A stretch of DNA of 12,341 bases from DASXPG01 sp036493755. Lineage in GTDB: Bacteria; Gemmatimonadota; Gemmatimonadetes; Gemmatimonadales; JACORV01. The stretch is from contig DASXPG010000153.1 in the NCBI GenBank assembly GCA_036493755.1, positions 1-12,341 of the forward strand, in the 5' to 3' direction. The translations under genes were made by a program, and so were the position numbers. Below the pieces are notes generated by a model. That model did not search any database. It had not been told where the DNA came from and worked only from the letters and a program-made list of their open reading frames with translations. How positions within the stretch are numbered: the stretch's first letter is position 1; every line of letters begins with the position of its first letter. Shown here piece by piece: positions 1-6,016 of this stretch.

Positions 1-83
1 CAATCCTTAGTCAACTCCCGACCCTCGAGAACGACCATGGTCCTCAACTCGGCACGCACCCGCTCTAGCTCAGGTTGGTCCAT
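1..83 (-). CDS. Possible N-terminus of an unknown protein, cut by the window edge
   Basis: An ATG at 83-81 on the minus strand opens a stop-free frame to the window edge. It encodes about 27 residues beginning MDQPELERVRAELRTM. The peptide is charged and looks helical (leucines alternating with Glu/Arg), which is consistent with a small coiled-coil or regulatory protein. The pattern faintly recalls Spo0E-type helical hairpin proteins, but that is only a resemblance in a short fragment. Codon use (CAA, CCT, CTA, CGT, GTT) is less GC-rich than in the other genes here. No strong ribosome binding site is visible: GAGAAG lies about 16 bases upstream. It would be divergent from the lipoprotein gene at 392. 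A chance open frame of this length is possible. Confidence 0.3.
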   Translation of the reverse strand, partial: MDQPELERVRAELRTMVVLEGRELTKD

Positions 84-391
84 GCGGAAATGCTAGCGCT
101 CTTCTCGCGCAGGACATAACCAATTCATTGCACGACAAGCCGAATCCATCCGGCCTCTTCCAGGTTCCGTGACAATCCGCCGACTTAACAAATCGACACC
201 ACTCCGTTTTTCCCGATCATGGGAGATTTGTCTCACCCTAACGATTGTGTGGCGCGCATCACCAAGTGATACGACTCACACGACCGATTCGCGCAACGAA
301 TTAACAGTCGCAATCGTACCGCGTCTCTTTGCACAGCGACCTCGGTGACTCGCCGAGCGCAGAACATCAGACCCCCGTCAAGGAGATGCAC
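84..391. other. Non-coding gap between the left-edge frame and the lipoprotein gene
   Basis: This 308-base stretch is clearly richer in A/T than the rest of the window and has no convincing open frame. If the left-edge frame is real, it is a shared divergent promoter region. I could not find a convincing -35/-10 pair. The lipoprotein gene's ribosome binding site AAGGAG (380-385) lies at its right end, 6 bases before the ATG at 392. The heptamer CCTAACG at 237-243 is a near copy of an octamer repeated elsewhere in the window. An upstream in-frame ATG at 329 exists but is preceded by no Shine-Dalgarno sequence. Confidence 0.6.
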
Positions 392-1165
392 ATGAACCGC
401 CGCCTTCTGATGCTCCTCGGAGTTGCGTCATTTGCGGGCCTCGCCGCCTGCCAGGACAATACCGCCGCGACCGCCAACGCCGACCTCGACGACAGCACCA
501 TCACCGCCGACGTCGCCCAGTCCTCCGGCGACGCCATCGCCAGCTCGGTCTCGGACATGGTGGTCTCCGAGAACAGCGCCGCGCTCCCGACCAGCGGCCC
601 CAGCCCCGTGGAGCAGAACAGCGACAGCGTGATCTACAACCGCACCCGCACCTGCTACGACAGCACCGGCACCGCGATGCCCGGCTGCACGCCGGTCGCC
701 AACATCCGCACCGTCGCGATCCACGTGCAGCTCGACGGCACCCGCACCGGCCCCAACTTCTTCGGCGCGGTGCACCGCCTCCGCGACGACACGGTGAGCC
801 GTAACTACACCGGCGCCACCGAAGTCTCGCGCACCCACAACGCCGTGGGCACCGCCAAGGACACGTCGAACTTCGATAACGGCACCCGGAACCGGCTCTT
901 CGCCGAGAACGCACAGGACTCGGTCGAGGCCATCACCTGGACGTTCCCGCGCATCAACAACCCGTTCCCGGTCTCGGGCACGTTCGTCCGCAACGTCGCG
1001 GTGCACGCCGAGTTCCACGGACCCAACAGGGATGAGACGCGCGACGTGACCCGCCGCGTGGAAGTGGACTTCCCCGCCGACGGTCAGGGCAACGTGGTGC
1101 TGAAGATCAACGCGAAGACCTGCAACCTGAACCTGGTGACGCGCGCGGTGACGAACTGCCAGTAA
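392..1165 (+). CDS. Putative secreted lipoprotein of unknown function
   Basis: A 257-residue protein starts at ATG 392, chosen because AAGGAG ends 6 bases upstream and because the signal peptide begins exactly there. The N-terminus is a lipoprotein signal: basic MNRR, a hydrophobic core and a lipobox Leu-Ala-Ala-Cys with Cys20 as the expected lipidated residue. The following ~50 residues are rich in Ala, Thr, Ser and Asp, as in a flexible tether. The remainder looks beta-rich, with many Thr/Arg/Asn residues, and has two cysteine pairs: one in the RTCYDSTG...PGC segment near residues 85-100, and one at the extreme C-terminus (TCNL...TNCQ). These could form disulfides in the envelope. I recognise no family. 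It is probably anchored in the outer or inner membrane. The stop TAA at 1163-1165 faces the convergent response-regulator stop 9 bases away, and no terminator fits between them. Confidence 0.8.
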   Translation: MNRRLLMLLGVASFAGLAACQDNTAATANADLDDSTITADVAQSSGDAIASSVSDMVVSENSAALPTSGPSPVEQNSDSVIYNRTRTCYDSTGTAMPGCTPVANIRTVAIHVQLDGTRTGPNFFGAVHRLRDDTVSRNYTGATEVSRTHNAVGTAKDTSNFDNGTRNRLFAENAQDSVEAITWTFPRINNPFPVSGTFVRNVAVHAEFHGPNRDETRDVTRRVEVDFPADGQGNVVLKINAKTCNLNLVTRAVTNCQ

Positions 1166-1174
1166 TGCGGGTGA

Positions 1175-1594
1175 CTACTCCGACTTCAGGGCGAGCACCG
1201 CCCTGACCTTCTTGAGCAGGACTTCCATGACGAAGGGCTTGGCGATGAAGCTGGGCCCTTCGTCACGTACGGAATCGTGGAGCGCCGCGCCCCCGGTATA
1301 GCCGCTCATGAACAGCACCCGCAGCTCGGGCCTCCGCTCCTGCGCCGTCTCGGCCAGCTCGCCGCCGTCCATCTTCTGCATCTGGATGTCGGTCAGCAGC
1401 AGATCCACATTCTTGTCCTTGTCGAGCGCCGCGAGCGCATCCTTCCCCGACGACGCCTCCAGCACCCGATAGCCCGCGCGCCGCAGCCCGTCAGCCGCGG
1501 CCTGCCGCACCGCGCGGTCGTCATCGACGACCAGGATGGTCTCGCTCTTCGTGGTCTCGCTCTTCGCGGTCTCGCTCTTCTCGGCTTTCTTCAC
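1175..1594 (-). CDS. Stand-alone response-regulator receiver protein
   Basis: A single REC domain fills the protein, with no output domain. The acidic pocket is the run of three Asp in ILVVDDDRAVRQ. The phosphoacceptor is the Asp in LLLTDIQM, residue 69 from the GTG at 1594. The switch Ser is in LFMSGYTG and the conserved Lys in IAKPF. The MSGYT form resembles receivers attached to hybrid kinases. The domain would relay phosphate by protein-protein contact. The start is uncertain: GTG 1594 gives 139 residues, GTG 1609 gives 144, and an ATG at 1696 gives 173 but would overlap the kinase stop and encode an odd arginine-rich leader. None has a good Shine-Dalgarno sequence. The N-terminal linker has three KSET repeats. 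It lies downstream of the Ser/Thr kinase gene on the same strand, so co-transcription is likely, but a functional link is inference. Confidence 0.85.
   Translation of the reverse strand: MKKAEKSETAKSETTKSETILVVDDDRAVRQAAADGLRRAGYRVLEASSGKDALAALDKDKNVDLLLTDIQMQKMDGGELAETAQERRPELRVLFMSGYTGGAALHDSVRDEGPSFIAKPFVMEVLLKKVRAVLALKSE
1538..1579 (-). repeat. Tandem 15-base repeat in the response-regulator linker
   Basis: Three copies of GGTCTCGCTCTT (plus strand) start at 1538, 1553 and 1568, a period of 15 bases. On the coding strand each unit reads Lys-Ser-Glu-Thr plus a variable fifth residue, just before the REC domain. Because 15 is a multiple of three, gain or loss of a unit would keep the frame and only change linker length. 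Confidence 0.85.
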
Positions 1595-1634
1595 CCATCT
1601 AAGTTGCACCTCGCGGCGACTCTTCGATAGCCGG

Positions 1635-1676
1635 GGCGCTTCAGCGCCTGGTACGCCGAGAGCGCGCTCAGCGCGC
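1635..1676. repeat. Two adjacent small palindromes between the kinase and regulator genes
   Basis: GGCGCTTCAGCGCC (1635-1648) and GCGCGCTCAGCGCGC (1662-1676) are both self-complementary with 2-3 base centres. The second contains the kinase stop codon (1670-1668). They could form short hairpins in the kinase-regulator transcript and act as a stabiliser or attenuator. No T-tract follows either one, so I do not call them terminators. Confidence 0.5.
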
Positions 1677-3497
1677 GGGGAGCACGCGAACAGCATCGGG
1701 CCCGGCCAACGTTACGGCCATATTCTGCACGACCAGGGTGACCACGTCAGGATCCACGAGATACGCCGAGTCCGCGCCGAGGCGCCGCTCGAGCACAACG
1801 CTCCCATCGAGGCTGCACCGTAGCGTACCATCCGCATAACGAACCCGCAGCTCGTGCTGGCCCGCGGCCAGCACCCCGCTCTTTCCCATCTGGATCAGCG
1901 ACAGCCCGGAGCGAGCATCCGGTTTCCCCCACTCGGCGGGCGCTCCCGGCCAGATGAAAGCGACGCGGCAATCGCGACCCTCTCCCTGGCACCACGCCAG
2001 GCCGATGCCCGCGTGCTGGGCGAGATTCGACGCTCGGAAGCGAACCGAATACTCGAAGGCCGGCGCCACGGTCTTCGGACTCTCGGCGGGAAACCAGCAA
2101 TTGTCGCGAGGAGCACGATCGGATAGCCGGAGCGTGTCGGCATGCTCGGCAAAAATGCAGCCGGGAGTCACAGTCGCGGATAAGTGGATGCGTCCGGCCG
2201 CGGCAGATGCAGGGGCAGAAGGCGCAGGGACAGAAGCAGGAACAACCGCCGCGACCTTGCGTGCGTTCCACCATCTGGCGATTGGCCACGGAGTGGCGGC
2301 GGCGATCAACAACAGGAACAGCAAGGCCGCCATCATGGACGAGCGGCGCTTCGGAGCGGCTCGCGACGAGCCGGAAGTCCGGCCGGCGCCCGAGGTCCGC
2401 GGGCTCGTGGCGGCGGCGGCCACCGCCGGTGGCGGAGCGCCGATTTCGCTCAGCCGCGGCGCGCCGCCCACCAGCGCGCGGGCGAACTCCTCCGCCGATT
2501 GCCAGCGCTCCTCCGGCAGCTTGGCGAGGCAGCGCATCACCGCGGCGGCAATCGAGTCCGATAGCCGGACGTGGTCGCCGATCGGTTGCGGGGTGCTGAG
2601 CACATGGTGCGCCAGCACTTCGCGCGGCGTCTCGGCATCGAAGGGGAGCCGGCCCGCGAGCATCCGGTAGGCGACCACGCCTAACGAGTAGATGTCGCTC
2701 CGGGCATCGAGCGCCCGGCCGGTGGCCTGCTCGGGGCTCATGTACTCCGGCGAGCCCAGGACGGTATCCGTCTCGGTCAACCCTTCTTCGCCCTTGCCGG
2801 CCTGCGAGTCCTCTATCTTGGCGACGCCGAAATCCATCAGCAGCGCCCGGCGCCGCGGGCCCTCCAGCATGATGTTCTCGGGCTTGAGGTCGCGGTGCAC
2901 CACGCCATGATGGTGCGCCTCGCGCAGGGCGCCGGCGGCCTCGATCAGGATGCGCACCGCCTCATCCGCGCTCAGGCCCGCGGGATCCGCCAGCGCCGCC
3001 TTGAGCGTCACGCCCTGCACCAGCGGCATCACGAAATAGACCAGCCCCGCGGCTTCGCCCACGTGATAGATCGGCACGATCCCCGGATGGCGCAGCCGCG
3101 CGATGGCGCGGGCCTCGCGGCGGAAGCGGGCGCGAAACTCCAGGTCGCTCGACAATTCGGCCCGCAGCACCTTGATGGCGATCTCGCGGCCGAGCTGGCT
3201 GTCGATCGCCGCCCAGACCTCGCCGAATCCGCCCCGGCCGATGAGGCCCTGGATTTCGTATCCCGCGCCTAACGCACCCTGCACCGCGGTCAGCCGGCTC
3301 TGGATCGCCTCCTCGCTGAGCGAGTGCCGCACCACCTCACGCCGGGTCGCGCTCGCCGGCGACGCCGGCACCGGCGTCGGCCCCAGGCTCCCCGCTTCCG
3401 CGATCTCGGTCGGCGACGACGACCCGCACGACAGGCAGTAGAGTGCCCCGGCTGGAATGGCGGCCTTGCAGGTGGTGCAGAGTTTCGGGGGGCTCAC
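1668..3497 (-). CDS. Membrane serine/threonine protein kinase with N-terminal zinc ribbon
   Basis: A 609-residue Hanks-type kinase. From the GTG start: a zinc ribbon with Cys7, Cys10, Cys21 and Cys24; a linker; and the kinase domain at about 80-343. The domain has a Gly loop (GRGGFGEV, 87-94), ATP-binding Lys109, catalytic HRDLKPEN with Asp203, metal-binding DFG at 222-224, and GSPEYMSPE in the activation segment. An Ala/Ser/Arg-rich linker follows, then one membrane segment at about 388-403, then a 180-residue outer domain with several cysteines that I do not recognise, possibly a beta-sandwich sensor. All catalytic residues are present, so it should phosphorylate Ser/Thr. I chose GTG 3497 because the ribbon begins at once; an upstream ATG (3548) adds 17 residues encoded largely through the terminator hairpin. 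No Shine-Dalgarno sequence is present. The receiver gene lies downstream. Confidence 0.92.
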   Translation of the reverse strand: MSPPKLCTTCKAAIPAGALYCLSCGSSSPTEIAEAGSLGPTPVPASPASATRREVVRHSLSEEAIQSRLTAVQGALGAGYEIQGLIGRGGFGEVWAAIDSQLGREIAIKVLRAELSSDLEFRARFRREARAIARLRHPGIVPIYHVGEAAGLVYFVMPLVQGVTLKAALADPAGLSADEAVRILIEAAGALREAHHHGVVHRDLKPENIMLEGPRRRALLMDFGVAKIEDSQAGKGEEGLTETDTVLGSPEYMSPEQATGRALDARSDIYSLGVVAYRMLAGRLPFDAETPREVLAHHVLSTPQPIGDHVRLSDSIAAAVMRCLAKLPEERWQSAEEFARALVGGAPRLSEIGAPPPAVAAAATSPRTSGAGRTSGSSRAAPKRRSSMMAALLFLLLIAAATPWPIARWWNARKVAAVVPASVPAPSAPASAAAGRIHLSATVTPGCIFAEHADTLRLSDRAPRDNCWFPAESPKTVAPAFEYSVRFRASNLAQHAGIGLAWCQGEGRDCRVAFIWPGAPAEWGKPDARSGLSLIQMGKSGVLAAGQHELRVRYADGTLRCSLDGSVVLERRLGADSAYLVDPDVVTLVVQNMAVTLAGPDAVRVLPAR

Positions 3498-3504
3498 AAC
3501 TAAG

Positions 3505-3534
3505 AGGATAGAGGCGAGGGGAGAGAAAAGGCAA
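3505..3534 (-). promoter_or_regulatory. Candidate promoter for a leaderless kinase mRNA
   Basis: On the minus strand, TTGCCT (3534-3529) and TATCCT (3510-3505) are separated by 18 bases. Each matches 4 of 6 bases of the sigma-70 consensus. The -10 box ends 7 bases before the kinase GTG (3497), so transcription would begin at or next to the start codon. This fits the lack of a ribosome binding site. The -35 box overlaps the 3' arm of the preceding terminator hairpin. It is predicted from sequence only. Confidence 0.4.
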
Positions 3535-3563
3535 AGGCCCCGAGGCAATCCCGGGGCCTTTGC
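3525..3563 (-). terminator. Intrinsic terminator after the typA and acidic-protein genes
   Basis: GCAAAGGCCCCG (3531-3542) pairs perfectly with CGGGGCCTTTGC (3552-3563) around a 9-base loop. Read on the minus strand, the 12-bp GC-rich stem is followed by CTTTTCTCTC, an imperfect T-tract. It sits 30 bases beyond the stop of the acidic-protein gene and just before the kinase gene, as expected for the end of the typA transcript. Confidence 0.75.
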
Positions 3564-3593
3564 TGTGGCGTCTGCGGCGTCTGTGAACTGATC

Positions 3594-3857
3594 CTATTCG
3601 GACCAATCCCGCCGAGGCCGGCCTCCGCCTCCGCGGCGGGGCTCGCCCCCTTCGTCGTCGAACTCCTCGTCGAAGTCGTCGTAGCCCTCTTCTTCGTCGT
3701 CTTCCGGCGACTCCTCTTCACCCTCTTCGTCATCCAGATCGGCGTCGTCGAACTCTTCGTCCTCTTCGAAGTCTTCCAGCCCTCCGAAGTTCTCGTTCTC
3801 GTCGTCCTCGTCACGGCGGCCCCGCGACTCGAATGGCGACGACTCCCGCGCCTTCAT
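3594..3857 (-). CDS. Small, highly acidic protein of unknown function downstream of typA
   Basis: An 87-residue protein. ATG 3857 was chosen because GGAGGAG lies 5 bases upstream; a longer reading from 3941 would overlap the end of typA. By my count 42 of 87 residues are Asp or Glu, concentrated in the middle (about 16-72) and broken by regularly spaced Phe, Tyr and Leu. The ends are basic: RESSPFESRGRR at the N-terminus and PRRGGGGRPRRDW at the C-terminus. It has no cysteine, signal peptide or membrane segment, so it is probably a disordered cytoplasmic polyampholyte. Candidate roles are a nucleic-acid mimic, a chaperone-like or ribosome-associated protein, or a partner of TypA, but nothing in the sequence decides. 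It follows typA by 34 bases and is followed by a terminator, so the two probably form one operon. Confidence 0.75.
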   Translation of the reverse strand: MKARESSPFESRGRRDEDDENENFGGLEDFEEDEEFDDADLDDEEGEEESPEDDEEEGYDDFDEEFDDEGGEPRRGGGGRPRRDWSE

Positions 3858-3891
3858 TGGCTCCTCCACGAGGCTGGACGTTGACCGACGC

Positions 3892-5766
3892 TCACACCAT
3901 CTCCCATGCGGCACGTTTCCCCGCCCGCCGCAGCTTCTCACGGTCCTGCATCCCCAGAGCGCGCTTGCGCAGCCGCACCGCCTTCGGGGTCACTTCGATC
4001 AGCTCGTCATCTTCGATGTATTCGAGGGCCAATTCCAGGGTAATCTGCCGCGGCGGTTCGAGCAAGACGGCATCATCCGAGCCGGAAGCCCGCATGTTCG
4101 TGAGCTTCTTGCCCTTGCTCGGATTCACGTCGAGATCGCCGGTGCGGCAGTTCTCGCCGACGATCATCCCCTCGTACAGGGGCTCGCCGGGATTCATGAA
4201 CAGTACCCCCCGATCCTGCAAATTGAACAGTGCGAAGGCCACCGCATCGCCCTGCACCATGCTCACCATCACGCCACGCGAGCGGCCGCTGATCGGCCCG
4301 GCCCACGACCCGTATTCGAGAAAGCGGTGGTTCAGCATCCCCGTGCCGCGGGTGTCGGTCATGAAATCGCTCCGGTAGCCGAACAATCCGCGCGCCGGAA
4401 TCTTGAACATCATCCGCACCGAGCCCATGCCGGGGTTGCGCATGTCGACCATTTCGGCGCGGCGCGGTCCCAGCTTCTCGTGGATGACTCCGACATACTG
4501 CTCGGGGACGTCTACCGTCAACTCCTCGTAGGGTTCGAGCAGCTCGCCGTTCGGGCCTTCGTGGGTAATGACGCGGGGGCGGCTCACCAGGAACTCGAAT
4601 CCCTCGCGCCGCATCGTCTCCATCAGGATCGAGAGATGCAGCTCGCCGCGTCCCGAGACCTTGTAGGTGTCGGGACTCTCGGTGTCCTCGACCCGCAGCG
4701 CGACGTTCTTTTCTGTTTCCTTGTAGAGCCGGTCACGGACCTGCCGCGTGGTGACGTACTTGCCGTCGCGGCCCGCGAAGGGGCCGTTATTGACGATGAA
4801 GTCCACCGAAATCGTGGGCTCCTCGACGGCGATGCCCTCCATCCGCTCGGGCATGTCGACCGCCGTCAGGGTCTGGCCGATTTCGACCCCTTCGATTCCC
4901 GACAGCGCGACGATGTCGCCGGCGCTCGCCTCGGGAAGCTCGACCCGGGTCAGCCCCTCGAAGGCATTGATCTGGAGCACCTTCTGCCTGGTGAAGAGAC
5001 TCTCGTCCACCATGCCGGGTCCGCCATTCGGCAGCACCGCGATGGTATCGCCCATCTTCACGATTCCGCGCTCGATCCGGCCGATCGCGATCCGCCCGGT
5101 GTAGGGCGAATGGTCGAGGGTCGAGACCAGCATCTGGAACGGCCCTTCGGCGGTGCTCGGCTCCGGCACGTACCGGACGATGGTGTCGAAAAGCGGCGTC
5201 AGATCGGCCTTGAGATTCAGGACCTCGGTGGGCGTCGCCTTCGGCAGCTCGGTCCAGGACAACCCGTGGCGGCTCACACTATAGAGGAAGGGGGCATCGA
5301 GCTGCTGATGGGTGGCCTCGAGGTCCATGAACAGCTCGAGGACCTCTTCGTGGACCCGCATCGGCTCGGCGTCCTGCCGGTCGATCTTGTTGATCACCAC
5401 GATGGGACGCAGCCCTAGCGCCAGCGCCTTCCGGGTGACGAACCGGGTCTGCGGCATCGGGCCTTCGGCGGCGTCCACCAGGATCAGCACCCCGTCGACC
5501 ATGCGCAGAATCCGCTCGACTTCGCCGCCAAAATCGGCGTGGCCGGGCGTATCGACGATGTTGATCTTCACATCCTTCCAGCGAACCGACGTGTTCTTGG
5601 CCAGGATGGTGATGCCACGCTCGCGCTCGAGCGGGTTGGAATCCATGACGCGCTCCTGCACCTGCTGGCCTGCGCGAAAAACGCCGGCCTGCCGGAGCAT
5701 CTGATCCACGAGCGTGGTTTTCCCGTGGTCGACGTGCGCGATGATGGCGATGTTACGGATCGACAC
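3892..5766 (-). CDS. typA: Ribosome-associated translational GTPase TypA/BipA
   Basis: A 624-residue protein matching the family length. The GTPase domain carries G1 AHVDHGKTT (10-18), the RGITI switch at about 50-54, G3 DTPGH (72-76) and G4 NKID (126-129). The G5 position reads SVSRHG where SA is usual, an acceptable variant. Domain II-like beta-barrel, EF-G domain III/V-like segments and the TypA-specific C-terminal domain follow, and the protein ends in a basic stretch. TypA binds the 70S ribosome with GTP and is needed for ribosome assembly and growth under stress such as cold. The start is GTG at 5766, because an in-frame TGA lies one codon upstream and MSIRNIAIIAHVDHG is the conserved N-terminus. 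A small hairpin carries a possible ribosome binding site just before the start. The acidic-protein gene follows 34 bases downstream. Confidence 0.97.
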   Translation of the reverse strand: MSIRNIAIIAHVDHGKTTLVDQMLRQAGVFRAGQQVQERVMDSNPLERERGITILAKNTSVRWKDVKINIVDTPGHADFGGEVERILRMVDGVLILVDAAEGPMPQTRFVTRKALALGLRPIVVINKIDRQDAEPMRVHEEVLELFMDLEATHQQLDAPFLYSVSRHGLSWTELPKATPTEVLNLKADLTPLFDTIVRYVPEPSTAEGPFQMLVSTLDHSPYTGRIAIGRIERGIVKMGDTIAVLPNGGPGMVDESLFTRQKVLQINAFEGLTRVELPEASAGDIVALSGIEGVEIGQTLTAVDMPERMEGIAVEEPTISVDFIVNNGPFAGRDGKYVTTRQVRDRLYKETEKNVALRVEDTESPDTYKVSGRGELHLSILMETMRREGFEFLVSRPRVITHEGPNGELLEPYEELTVDVPEQYVGVIHEKLGPRRAEMVDMRNPGMGSVRMMFKIPARGLFGYRSDFMTDTRGTGMLNHRFLEYGSWAGPISGRSRGVMVSMVQGDAVAFALFNLQDRGVLFMNPGEPLYEGMIVGENCRTGDLDVNPSKGKKLTNMRASGSDDAVLLEPPRQITLELALEYIEDDELIEVTPKAVRLRKRALGMQDREKLRRAGKRAAWEMV

Positions 5767-5768
5767 TG

Positions 5769-5785
5769 CTCAAACCTGCTTTGAG
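5769..5785 (-). promoter_or_regulatory. Hairpin presenting the typA ribosome binding site
   Basis: On the typA transcript CTCAAA and TTTGAG form a 6-bp stem around the loop GCAGG, ending two bases before the GTG start. The loop is the only Shine-Dalgarno-like sequence near the start, about 8 bases away. Such a structure could modulate ribosome access, but the short, AT-rich stem may be weak. Confidence 0.4.
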
Positions 5786-5825
5786 GGCTCCGGACTGCGG
5801 TTCATGCTGCTCTTCTTCGAGCGGG

Positions 5826-5855
5826 AAAGTAGGGGGCCGGTAGGGCAAAAGACAA
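5826..5855 (-). promoter_or_regulatory. Weak candidate promoter for typA
   Basis: On the minus strand TTGTCT (5855-5850) and TACTTT (5831-5826) are 18 bases apart, matching 4 and 3 of 6 consensus positions. Transcription would start near 5819, giving a leader of about 53 bases that includes the hairpin before the GTG. The match is modest and other pairs are possible. Confidence 0.25.
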
Positions 5856-5863
5856 GGGACGGG

Positions 5864-6016
5864 GAGGGGCGAGAGGGGTGGGGATGGATTGGGAAGGTTG
5901 GGGATAGATCTGGAATAGAATTGCGTCGGAGTGCGTGGAAGATGGATGGAGTATTCCGAATCCCTCTCCATCCCTCTCTATCCTTCCCCAACCTTCCCCA
6001 TCCCTCTTCGCCCCTC
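5864..6016. repeat. Large imperfect palindrome, G-rich on one arm and C-rich on the other
   Basis: The left arm (5864-5917, plus strand) reads GAGGGGCGAGAGGGGTGGGG, then a stretch with GGGAAGGTTGGGGATAGA, and ends GGAATA. The reverse complement of 5952-6016 begins GAGGGGCGAAGAGGGATGGGG minus a few bases, then AAGGTTGGGGAAGGATAGA, and also ends GGAATA. The arms differ by a few insertions, and the centre is 34 bases. Weaker similarity extends outward (GCAAAAGACA near 5845 against GCGAAGACAC near 6033). The element fills most of the gap between typA and the CDF transporter gene and overlaps the last 12 codons and stop of the latter. In the minus-strand transcript it would fold into a long hairpin and could end CDF transcription. 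Four-run G tracts on the plus strand also fit a G-quadruplex pattern. Confidence 0.7.

Noticed and set aside
4327..5418. 363-codon open frame on the plus strand, opposite typA
   Set aside because: It is a shadow frame created by GC-rich third positions of typA. The protein is Arg/His/Asp-rich without domains, and typA is unmistakable on the other strand.
5861..5905. G-rich tract as an origin or telomere-like repeat
   Set aside because: It is better explained as one arm of the palindrome. There are no DnaA-box clusters and no regular unit.
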